From contig DATAZU010000020.1 of the NCBI GenBank assembly GCA_036271875.1, positions 62,001 to 126,000 of the forward strand: 64,000 nucleotides of DNA. Reading direction: 5' to 3'. Under the pieces are notes generated by a model. It was not told where the DNA came from. It ran no database searches and saw only the letters and a list, made by a program, of their open reading frames with translations. The stretch comes from Galbitalea sp036271875 (GTDB lineage Bacteria > Actinomycetota > Actinomycetes > Actinomycetales > Microbacteriaceae). Positions 49,366 to 56,329 of the stretch are shown one piece after another; the first letter of the stretch is position 1; the number at the start of each line of letters is the position of its first letter. The translations under genes and the position numbers were made by a program.

Positions 49366-50565
49366 ATGAGCGAGCATGAGAGTCCCGAGCTGATCGACCT
49401 CTTCAACGCGTACACGGCGTCACCGCAGAGCATCGGCCGCCGGTTCACCGCTGCGACCGCGCGGGCCAGCAAGGACGATCCTCTGCTGGTGGCAACCGGA
49501 GCGGACATCGCGCTGTTCCCCGGAGGCGGAGCGGAGCCGGAGGTCCTCGGATTTCGTCTCTCGACGAGAGGGTTCAAGGAACTCGCCGCGGTATCCCATC
49601 TCGGACCCGCGCTCGCCACGCTCATCGCCCTTCGTCGGCTCGAGCCCGACGGAACCTGGCGGCAGGATGCAGAAGGCTTCCTCGCAGAGTGCCGCCGGTC
49701 GCGCGCGGCGAACAGCGAGCAACTCTGGCGGGAGACGATAGCGGTCGAGGCATTCCGCGGGCGGGAACAATCGATCGCCCGAATGGTCGACTACTCCTGC
49801 GCCATCACCATTCGGTACCTCGAGGACGCGCTCGCGCACCCCGAGCGCTTGACGTTCGAGACGCTGCGCGATGAATATCTCGAGGGGACCGGGCAGCCGG
49901 AGTTACCGGTTCCGTTCAACCGGATCATGATCGCGACCTTCTTCCTCGTCGGCCTCGAAACGGCGAATCGATTTTTGGCCTGGTTCGACTCCCACGAACT
50001 CGACTGGTCGAAAGCGATGGTGATCATCGCGGGCAAGCAGGGGAGACCCTCCGCAGGCGTCACCTGGCGGACTAACTCGATCGCAAACATCCTGCTGGTC
50101 GCCGCGCGTGGTGCGCTTCCACTCGACCGCCTGCTGATCGCTCCCCACGCTCCGGTTTTCGACACACCTCAGGATGGCGACCTCAGCGGGGTCGTCGCAC
50201 TCGAACCCGCACTGCGCGGTCTGTGGGCCGGAACCCACGCCGTCATGGACATCGGCGCGCAGATGTTCGAGGGCTATCCGGCGTTTTCCCCCGACGAAGG
50301 GGGTGCGGTCGAGCTCGACGATCAGACCATCACCGTCGGCGACATGCCGGCGATTCGCTCGCCGGAAGACTGGTTCTCGATGGTCACGCGGCTTCGGCTG
50401 GTGATGGAGGACCCGCGTCAGCTTCTCTCCGGAGCGGTGAGCGACTTCGCGGCGGCGCAACTTGTTGCGGGTGATAATGACCCGCGTTCCGTGATCGTTC
50501 CCGGGCTCGACGGCGAGCCGTATCCCGAGGTCCCGGACCCCACTGCTGGGAACGCCGCGAAGTGA
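49366..50565 (+). CDS. Conserved protein of unknown function, possibly DUF5624-like
   Basis: 399 residues from ATG 49366, with GAGGGAG 8 bp upstream; a GTG at 49345 overlapping the previous stop would add 7. Not recognised with certainty; DUF5624 is a memory-based guess. Visible features: ASKDDPLLVATGADIALFPG near the start, an Arg/Glu-rich middle (SEQLWRETIAVEAFRGREQS), WSKAMVIIAGKQGRPSAGVT, ALPLDRLLIAPHAPVFDTPQ and DWFSMVTRLRLVMEDPRQLL. No signal peptide or membrane span. Fourth gene of the MFS operon, so presumably an enzyme for the same substrate. Confidence 0.6.
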   Translation: MSEHESPELIDLFNAYTASPQSIGRRFTAATARASKDDPLLVATGADIALFPGGGAEPEVLGFRLSTRGFKELAAVSHLGPALATLIALRRLEPDGTWRQDAEGFLAECRRSRAANSEQLWRETIAVEAFRGREQSIARMVDYSCAITIRYLEDALAHPERLTFETLRDEYLEGTGQPELPVPFNRIMIATFFLVGLETANRFLAWFDSHELDWSKAMVIIAGKQGRPSAGVTWRTNSIANILLVAARGALPLDRLLIAPHAPVFDTPQDGDLSGVVALEPALRGLWAGTHAVMDIGAQMFEGYPAFSPDEGGAVELDDQTITVGDMPAIRSPEDWFSMVTRLRLVMEDPRQLLSGAVSDFAAAQLVAGDNDPRSVIVPGLDGEPYPEVPDPTAGNAAK

Positions 50566-50590
50566 GACGACCCAGAGCGAGGCGACCGCA

Positions 50591-51880
50591 ATGATCGTCG
50601 ACGAGGTACCTCCACGCCTGCGATCGAAGATCGTCACCCCCGCCAGTGATGAATACGAAGCGCTACGGCACAGCTATGCCTACTGCGGCTCGCCCGCGCT
50701 GATCATCCTGTGCGAGTCGGCGGCGGACGTCAGCAGCGGACTCGCACTCGCGCGCTCGACCGGCGCTCCACTATCCGTGCGAAGCGGTGGACACGGGGTC
50801 GGGAGCAGCTCGACGAATGATGGCGGCATCATTCTCGATCTGGCGCGGATAAATCGCGTCGAGGTTCTTGACCCATCGGCGGGGCTCGTTCGGATCGGAG
50901 CGGGTGCACGCTGGGGTGAGGTCGCGACCGTGCTCGATCCTCACGGGCTGGCGATCGGGTCGGGGGACTCCGGCGACGTTGGCGTCGGCGGCCTGGTGCT
51001 CTCTGGAGGGATTGGTCTCCTCGGTCGTGCGCACGGGCTGACGACCGATTCCCTACAGTCCGTCGCCATCGTCACGGCCGATGGGTTGCAGCGACACGCG
51101 AGCGCGACGGAGAACCCGGACCTGTTCTGGGCGATCCGCGGCGGCGGCGGGCAGTTCGGCGTCGTCATCTCCTTCGATTTCCTGGCTCCCCGGGTGCGGG
51201 ATGTCGTGCATGCGAGCATCCGCTATGACGGGTCGGATGCGGCGAGCCTGGCTCGGCACTGGGCGCGCGCGGTCGAGGCCGCACCGCGGGAGCTGACGTC
51301 GTTCCTGTATCTATCGGGAGATTCCGGCGAGGCCACCGTGGTGTACGCGGGAGCCGACGGGCCGGCCGCCCGAACCGCTCTCGAAGCCTTCGACGGCGTT
51401 GGGCCGGTACTGAGTGCGACGACGTCGGCCTGTTCGTACGCATCTCTGGTTCCCGTGCTGGGCGAAACTCATCGTGGCGATGCGCCGCCGGATGTGCGCT
51501 GCGGGCTGCTCACGCACGTTACGGCCGAGGCAGCGCGGGCGATCGCCGAACTCCTGGAGCCAGATACCGCTCTCACAGTTCAGTTGCGCGCCGTTGGGGG
51601 AGTAATCAACGACGTCGCCTCCGAGGCAACGGCGTACTCCCACCGTCACCAGAACTTCTGTGTCGTCGCGATCGGGCTCGAGCAGAATAACGAGCGACTG
51701 ATAGCCGCGTGGGACCGGCTGCTCCCTCACCTTGACGGCCTGTACTCCGCCTTTGAAACTCAGCGCGGACCGGGCCAGACCCTGGCGGCATACCCCGCCC
51801 CGACTCTGAAGCGTCTCGCCGACGTTAAGGCGAAATTCGACCCGAACCACGTGTTCGAGCCGAACTTCGTCTGGAGTTGA
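50591..51880 (+). CDS. FAD-linked oxidase, berberine-bridge-enzyme type
   Basis: 429 residues. PCMH FAD domain: APLSVRSGGHGVGSSSTNDG with the covalent His68, then GDSGDVGVGGLVLSGGIGLL (no second Cys) and DLFWAIRGGGGQFGVVISFD. The C-terminus has the BBE motif KAKFDPNHVFEPNFVWS. It would oxidise an alcohol or ring carbon of the compound released by the esterase. Last gene of the MFS operon, 25 bp after the unknown protein. It is a distant paralog of the oxidase at 38701. Confidence 0.88.
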   Translation: MIVDEVPPRLRSKIVTPASDEYEALRHSYAYCGSPALIILCESAADVSSGLALARSTGAPLSVRSGGHGVGSSSTNDGGIILDLARINRVEVLDPSAGLVRIGAGARWGEVATVLDPHGLAIGSGDSGDVGVGGLVLSGGIGLLGRAHGLTTDSLQSVAIVTADGLQRHASATENPDLFWAIRGGGGQFGVVISFDFLAPRVRDVVHASIRYDGSDAASLARHWARAVEAAPRELTSFLYLSGDSGEATVVYAGADGPAARTALEAFDGVGPVLSATTSACSYASLVPVLGETHRGDAPPDVRCGLLTHVTAEAARAIAELLEPDTALTVQLRAVGGVINDVASEATAYSHRHQNFCVVAIGLEQNNERLIAAWDRLLPHLDGLYSAFETQRGPGQTLAAYPAPTLKRLADVKAKFDPNHVFEPNFVWS

Positions 51881-51885
51881 GCGCG

Positions 51886-52953
51886 CTACTTCTTCAGCTG
51901 CGCAGCAAAGAAGTCGACGAGGATGTCCATGATCCGCTTCGTGGTCCACATGACAACGTCCCCGCCCTGCACCGAGAGGTCGCCGTGGCCAGCGCCCTCA
52001 AGCAAGTAGCGGGTGGTCGTACCCTTCTTCGCGAGGACTGCCTGGTGCGGCAGCTGGGTCTGCGCGGGAGAAATGATCCTGTCCTCGATCCCGTGAAAGA
52101 ACAGGAACGCTGGCGCGTTCGCGCGAAGGTGATTGATCGGGTTCGCACGCCCGATGGCGGCGGTATCCTCGAGCACCGACTTCTGGGTGGCCGGACCGAA
52201 GAGATACTTTGCGGTGCCGTTCGCGGGAGCGGAGTTGGCAGCGACCGTCTCGTCATCAAGGCCGGCGGCGAGTTGACTCAGATCGGCCGCTCCGAACTTG
52301 TCGACGACCGCCGCGACGTCGGAGGAGACCTTCGACTCGTCGCCGTCCTCAAACTCCGGCTCACCATTGGTCGCCCCGGTCATGAGAGCAAGGTAGCCAC
52401 CGGCGGACTCGCCCCAGACTCCGACTTTCGCTGGGTCGATCTGGTACTCATCCGCGTTGGCGCGAAGATAACGAATCGCTGCCTTCACATCCGATACTCC
52501 GTCGACATACGTGGCGCCATCCCTGACGGTGCGGTACTGAATGCTGGCCACCACGAATCCGTGGTTCGCGACATAGGTGCGCTGGGGGAGCGCCGACTGC
52601 TTCGGCGAGACCATGAACCCGCCACCGGTCAGGTAAACGATGAGCGGATACCTGCCGGGCACGATGGGCGACTGGAGGTCGAGCTTGAGAGCGAGGGGCT
52701 TGCCCTTTGCGCCTTTGCGCGTCGCGTAGGTGAGGTTCCGCTGGAATCGAAGCTTGCCCTTTTCCACCACCATCTGGGGCTCGCCCGCAACATCGAGCAC
52801 CTCACTGTCGCTCGTGTCCCGTGGCGCGCTGGTCTTCGAGATCGGGATGCGCTGGCCGGTCAGTGCCGAGATCGCAATCATCAGTCGTGCTCTGTTCACC
52901 AGGGCCTCCTTGTCCTTCGGTGTCACCGTCGATGGTGGAGTTCCGCGTTCCAT
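51886..52953 (-). CDS. Alpha/beta hydrolase (lipase/esterase) with Thr in the oxyanion motif
   Basis: 355 residues from ATG 52953. Catalytic Ser in VGVWGESAGGYLALMTG, acid in FFHGIEDRIISPAQ and His in LLEGAGHGDLSVQGG. The oxyanion segment, normally HGGGF, reads IVYLTGGGFMVSPKQSALPQ. It belongs to the esterase/lipase group that includes carboxylesterase-like and prolyl-type members. Convergent with the BBE oxidase (5 bp between stops). The dyad CGGAA-N6-TTCCG at 52984-52999 lies 31 bp upstream and fits the TetR site at 45878. Confidence 0.85.
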   Translation of the reverse strand: MERGTPPSTVTPKDKEALVNRARLMIAISALTGQRIPISKTSAPRDTSDSEVLDVAGEPQMVVEKGKLRFQRNLTYATRKGAKGKPLALKLDLQSPIVPGRYPLIVYLTGGGFMVSPKQSALPQRTYVANHGFVVASIQYRTVRDGATYVDGVSDVKAAIRYLRANADEYQIDPAKVGVWGESAGGYLALMTGATNGEPEFEDGDESKVSSDVAAVVDKFGAADLSQLAAGLDDETVAANSAPANGTAKYLFGPATQKSVLEDTAAIGRANPINHLRANAPAFLFFHGIEDRIISPAQTQLPHQAVLAKKGTTTRYLLEGAGHGDLSVQGGDVVMWTTKRIMDILVDFFAAQLKK

Positions 52954-52983
52954 TGGCACTCGTGTCGAGCGCAGTGGCGTAAC

Positions 52984-52999
52984 CGGAATCCCTGTTCCG
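52984..52999. promoter_or_regulatory. CGGAA-N6-TTCCG dyad (TetR operator, site 2)
   Basis: CGGAA (52984-52988) and TTCCG (52995-52999), 6-bp centre; 11 of 14 core bases equal the perfect site at 45880-45893. Located 31 bp upstream of the lipase start. Confidence 0.5.
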
Positions 53000-53044
53000 T
53001 AATCTATCACAGCGCGACGGTCGAGAGCATCGGCACGCGGCCGC

Positions 53045-53488
53045 CTAAGCCGCGGCCGATCGCTGTGTCGCCACGGGGCGAACAGGAAGCCCAAGCGAGT
53101 ACACGGCCGTCGCGATTGCGATCGTCGCCACGTGCATAACGGCGAGCGTCAGCAGGGCACTCGGCTCGGGCGAGGTAAGCAACGCGAGCCCCAGGTCCGG
53201 CAGGAAGGAGAGCACGAAGACCACCGGAACCAGCCAGCGCAGGGTACGGGCCGGATCCTTGGCGGCTCGCGCAATCAACTGCCAAAATGCCGCTCCAACG
53301 ACAGACACGACCACCGAAACGCCAATGAATACCGGAGGGGTGAGCTGCAACTGGCTGGCGGGTGTCCCGAGCGCGATTCCGATGACGCTGATGAGGTAGT
53401 TCACCGCGCTCGTGGCAACTGCGGCAATGAGCATCGCGAGCGGGATTGCCCGCGCGGGGCGAAAAGAGAGTTCGGACTTGGATCGCAT
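53045..53488 (-). CDS. Four-TM membrane protein, DUF6069-like
   Basis: 147 residues. Hydrophobic segments at about 13-38, 48-70, 80-103 and 110-135, with a short basic N-terminus. Pattern: PLAMLIAAVATSAVNYLISV, PPVFIGVSVVVSVVGAAFWQ, RWLVPVVFVLSFLPDLGLAL and VMHVATIAIATAVYSLGLP match the small DUF6069 family of actinobacteria. Function unknown. Divergent from the MarR gene at 53564; the palindrome between them suggests it is the MarR target, the usual MarR/membrane-protein pair. Confidence 0.75.
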   Translation of the reverse strand: MRSKSELSFRPARAIPLAMLIAAVATSAVNYLISVIGIALGTPASQLQLTPPVFIGVSVVVSVVGAAFWQLIARAAKDPARTLRWLVPVVFVLSFLPDLGLALLTSPEPSALLTLAVMHVATIAIATAVYSLGLPVRPVATQRSAAA

Positions 53489-53525
53489 GATCGGATATCG
53501 CTTTCTCCAGGAAGAATATCAACAA

Positions 53526-53543
53526 TACATTAATGATAATGTA
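53526..53543. promoter_or_regulatory. TACATTA-N4-TAATGTA palindrome, probable MarR operator
   Basis: Perfect 7-bp arms (53526-53532, 53537-53543) in the 75-bp gap between divergent DUF6069 and MarR genes, in an AT-rich island. Confidence 0.7.
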
Positions 53544-53563
53544 ATGAAGGCTATTCTGGGTCA

Positions 53564-54094
53564 ATGGCCAGTGCTGAACGGCTCGAGAAGGACGAACTCG
53601 AAGCCTGGAGATCATTTCTCCTTATGTCGCAGCTCATGCAGCGGCTCATCGATCGTCAGTTGCGTCGCGATTCGGGGATGCCGCACGCCTACTACGTCGC
53701 GCTCGTCACCCTGGCCCAAGAGAAGGATTCGGGTGGCGTTCTGCTAACCGAACTCGCCGATGCGCTCGGATACTCGCAAAGCAGGATGTCCCAGGCGATC
53801 AGAAAGATGGAGGACTCGGAGTGGATCGTCCGACGTCCCGATCCGTTGGACCGGCGCGCAGTCCGGCTGACGCTGAGCGAGATGGGGCGAACTGCACTCG
53901 CACGCGCGACGTCGAAGCACCTCGCGCTGGTGAAGGAAACGCTGATCGATCCGCTGAGTCCCGAGCAGGTGCAGCAGCTGATCGAGATCGGCGACGCCGT
54001 GCTCCCTGAACTCGTTCAGCGGGTCGTCGCCCCGGGTGCGCTGGCCGGGCTGCGTTCATACGTCGCGACCGACCGCGGCGGGCGGAACAGCTGA
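53564..54094 (+). CDS. MarR-family regulator
   Basis: 176 residues. Winged HTH: ALVTLAQEKDSGGVLLTELA, DALGYSQSRMSQAIRKMEDS, then the wing EWIVRRPDPLDRRAVRLTLS with the family DxRxxxLxLT signature. It probably represses itself and the divergent DUF6069 gene via the palindrome at 53526-53543. The 3' end overlaps the convergent TetR gene by 79 bp, an unusually long coding overlap; both frames look genuine up to their stops. Confidence 0.88.
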   Translation: MASAERLEKDELEAWRSFLLMSQLMQRLIDRQLRRDSGMPHAYYVALVTLAQEKDSGGVLLTELADALGYSQSRMSQAIRKMEDSEWIVRRPDPLDRRAVRLTLSEMGRTALARATSKHLALVKETLIDPLSPEQVQQLIEIGDAVLPELVQRVVAPGALAGLRSYVATDRGGRNS

Positions 54095-54795
54095 AGGTCT
54101 GCAACATCCGCGTCGGTGAGCGCGGGGACGGGCAACTCTCGGCGTTCGCGCGATGTTGAGAGACCGCTGAGCATCACGCCGAGGATTCTCTGCGACTGTT
54201 CCGGATGACTTCCGTTTCCGAGGTCGAGCGTTCCCTGGATTGCCATGGTCAGCAACATCATGTCAGTCGGTTCGATGTCAGCGCGGAGCGCGCCGACCTC
54301 CTGGGCACGCCGGACCAGTCGGGTGTGGTGGACCGCCATCTGTGCTGCGGCGTCGGCAAGCAGGCCCTCAAGCCGATCCGGTGTTGTGCCGCGCGCCCAT
54401 CCGATCGACCTCGTGAGGCCACCGAGAGTCAGTTGACGCAGGCCCTTGTCGGCCGCGAGTCGCCGGTTGGTCTCCTCGAAGTAGTCGACGAAAGCGTCCC
54501 ACGGGTCCGCGGCCACGCTAGCCTCGCGCGCGAGCTCGATCAGCTCCGTGAATCGGGCGCTGAACAGTTCGAGGATCAGATCGTCCTTGTTGGCAAAACG
54601 GCGGTACACGGTTGCTACTCCGACGCCGGCGTCCTTCGCCACGTCGGCCAGCGTTGCCTCGAGGCCCTCTGTCGCGAACACCCGGGTAGCCGCACCCCAG
54701 ATCCGCTCCAGGTTGGCCTTCGAGTCGCGCCGCCGTGGCCGAAGCTCGTCCGCGACCGTCTGAGCCTCCATCTGGGGAATCGTACCAGCGCGCAT
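54016..54795 (-). CDS. TetR-family regulator, paralog 2
   Basis: 259 residues from ATG 54795, or 251 from ATG 54771; neither has a clear ribosome binding site, so a leaderless start is possible. HTH: RIWGAATRVFATEGLEATLA, DVAKDAGVGVATVYRRFANK, DDLILELF. Ligand domain with GLRQLTLGGLTRSIGWARG and tail LPVPALTDADVADLQLFRPP mirror the TetR at 45083. It lies downstream of an MFS gene, separated by a strong hairpin. A candidate to bind the GGAA-N6-TTCC sites of the region. Confidence 0.88.
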   Translation of the reverse strand: MRAGTIPQMEAQTVADELRPRRRDSKANLERIWGAATRVFATEGLEATLADVAKDAGVGVATVYRRFANKDDLILELFSARFTELIELAREASVAADPWDAFVDYFEETNRRLAADKGLRQLTLGGLTRSIGWARGTTPDRLEGLLADAAAQMAVHHTRLVRRAQEVGALRADIEPTDMMLLTMAIQGTLDLGNGSHPEQSQRILGVMLSGLSTSRERRELPVPALTDADVADLQLFRPPRSVATYERSPASAPGATTR

Positions 54796-54845
54796 CTCGA
54801 GGCTTCGGTCGGGCTGCTTACGACCAGCAGGACCGAAGCCTCGAG
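54796..54845 (-). terminator. Perfect 15-bp hairpin between MFS stop and TetR start
   Basis: Arms CTCGAGGCTTCGGTC (54796-54810) and GACCGAAGCCTCGAG (54831-54845) with a 20-nt loop. It ends the MFS transcript and touches the first ATG of the TetR gene, so it could also act as an attenuator for read-through. Confidence 0.7.
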
Positions 54846-54851
54846 CGCGTG

Positions 54852-56129
54852 CTAGCGCACCGACCGGATTGGGATCAGGGCGAGACCTCCCAAAACAACG
54901 GCGATCATGGAGAACACGAACAGGCCGTGGTAGCCGAATGTGCCGATGATGAGGGCAGCGACGATCGCAGCGACCGCCTGGGGGAACGTTGTCGCCAGGT
55001 TGAGGATTGAGAGGTCCTTACCGGCTGACGCGCCGTCCCGCGGAAGCACCTCGGTCATGAGCGCTGTGTCGCACGCGGTGTACAGGCCGAACCCGAGACC
55101 CGAGATACCGCCCATGAGCAACATCCCCTCCACGCTCGGAAAGAGCAGCGGTGCGGCCATGCCGAGCGCGATCAATACCGAAGCCGCGTACACGAAGATC
55201 TTGCGCCGCTTGAGCCGGTCACTCCAGAAGCCACCGAGCGTCACCGTGATGAGCGTCGTGACCAGGCTGTAGACCGCGACGAGCCCCTGGATGGTGTGGG
55301 CATCCGTGATCCCGAGGTGGATGTAGTCGGTCAGGATGTACAGCTGGTAGAGCAGGATTACGAAGTAGCCGAGGATGAAGCAGAACCGGGCGACGAACGC
55401 CCAGGTGAAGTCCGGGTGCTTGCGCGGGCTGATCCAGAACGAAGCGAGAAAACGACCGAGCTTGAACGGCTCGATGGATGCGGTCTTGCTCGAGTAGTCC
55501 CGGTTGATGAGTACGAAGAGAACCGCAGCGATGATGATGGCGATTCCGAAGATCGAGTAACCGATTCCGATCTGATTCGCGACGATCCCGGAAAGGATCA
55601 CTCCGATCGTCAGGCCGAGTGTCGTGCCGACGCCGAACATGGCGCTCGCAACGCCTCGCCGTTCGCGCGGATAGCGGTCGGGAATGATCGCAGAAAGTGG
55701 CCCGATGACAGCGTTGAGCGAGACCTGGATGACCACCCAGCACAGGGTGAGCCAGATGATCGAGGTGAGCGAGCCGACGCCGAGGAGAACTGCCCCACCG
55801 ATCGCGGCACCGATAAGCATCCACGGAGCGCGTCGCCCGAGTCGACTCCTGGTGCGGTCGCTGATCGCGCCGATGAGTGGCTGGGCGATGACGGTCACGA
55901 CGAAGGAGATCGTTGTAACCAGTGCCAGGTTGGTCACCTTGGCCGCGGCGTCGATGTTCACGAGCTGGGTCGGAAGCAGCACCTGGCCGAGGCCGGTGAT
56001 CGCCGCGAAGAACACCAGCGACATGACGGCCATCGACGGAAGGAGACCGCGCGGCGATTTCGGGCTCTGCGGACCGTCGGGACTCTCGTCTACGGGCGCC
56101 GTGGCCGGGAAGGGTGAGTTGATGGACAA
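54852..56129 (-). CDS. MFS transporter, glycoside/SLC45-like
   Basis: 425 residues, 12 predicted helices. Motif A: QPLIGAISDRTRSRLGRRAP, the SDRTRSRLGRRAPW form typical of the GPH/SLC45-like group; then PRERRGVASAMFGVGTTLGL, a central loop with PFKLGRFLASFWISPRKHPD and ISGLGFGLYTACDTALMTEV. These usually import disaccharides or related compounds. Divergent from the malate synthase operon; the dyad at 56215-56234 lies 86 bp upstream. Followed by a strong hairpin. Confidence 0.88.
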   Translation of the reverse strand: MSINSPFPATAPVDESPDGPQSPKSPRGLLPSMAVMSLVFFAAITGLGQVLLPTQLVNIDAAAKVTNLALVTTISFVVTVIAQPLIGAISDRTRSRLGRRAPWMLIGAAIGGAVLLGVGSLTSIIWLTLCWVVIQVSLNAVIGPLSAIIPDRYPRERRGVASAMFGVGTTLGLTIGVILSGIVANQIGIGYSIFGIAIIIAAVLFVLINRDYSSKTASIEPFKLGRFLASFWISPRKHPDFTWAFVARFCFILGYFVILLYQLYILTDYIHLGITDAHTIQGLVAVYSLVTTLITVTLGGFWSDRLKRRKIFVYAASVLIALGMAAPLLFPSVEGMLLMGGISGLGFGLYTACDTALMTEVLPRDGASAGKDLSILNLATTFPQAVAAIVAALIIGTFGYHGLFVFSMIAVVLGGLALIPIRSVR

Positions 56130-56214
56130 TTGCGCTCCTCGTCATTGAGTGGGTGAACTCGGCCCAACGGGCCGGGTGCCGTGTCGAGCACGAGTATTGC
56201 ACCGATTGGGAGTT

Positions 56215-56234
56215 ATCGGAATAGTAATTCCGAT
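56215..56234. promoter_or_regulatory. ATCGGAAT-N4-ATTCCGAT dyad (GGAA-N6-TTCC, site 3)
   Basis: Perfect 8-bp arms (56215-56222, 56227-56234). The inner GGAA-N6-TTCC is the same scheme as sites 45878 and 52984. It lies in the gap between the divergent MFS gene and malate synthase. Confidence 0.6.
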
Positions 56235-56274
56235 TCAGTCGCCATCCACTTAGGCCGAGAGGGCCGGGTCGTCA

Positions 56275-56311
56275 TTGACACCGCGCTGGGGCGTCTATAC
56301 GCTTGGTATAG
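56275..56311 (+). promoter_or_regulatory. Promoter with overlapping GntR-type palindrome, malate synthase operon
   Basis: TTGACA at 56275-56280 and TACGCT at 56298-56303 are 17 bp apart. The palindrome CTATAC-N5-GTATAG (56295-56311) covers the -10 element. The GntR gene at 60344 closes the operon and is the likely ligand-responsive repressor. Confidence 0.55.
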
Positions 56312-56329
56312 CTCAGAAATATCTAGGCT

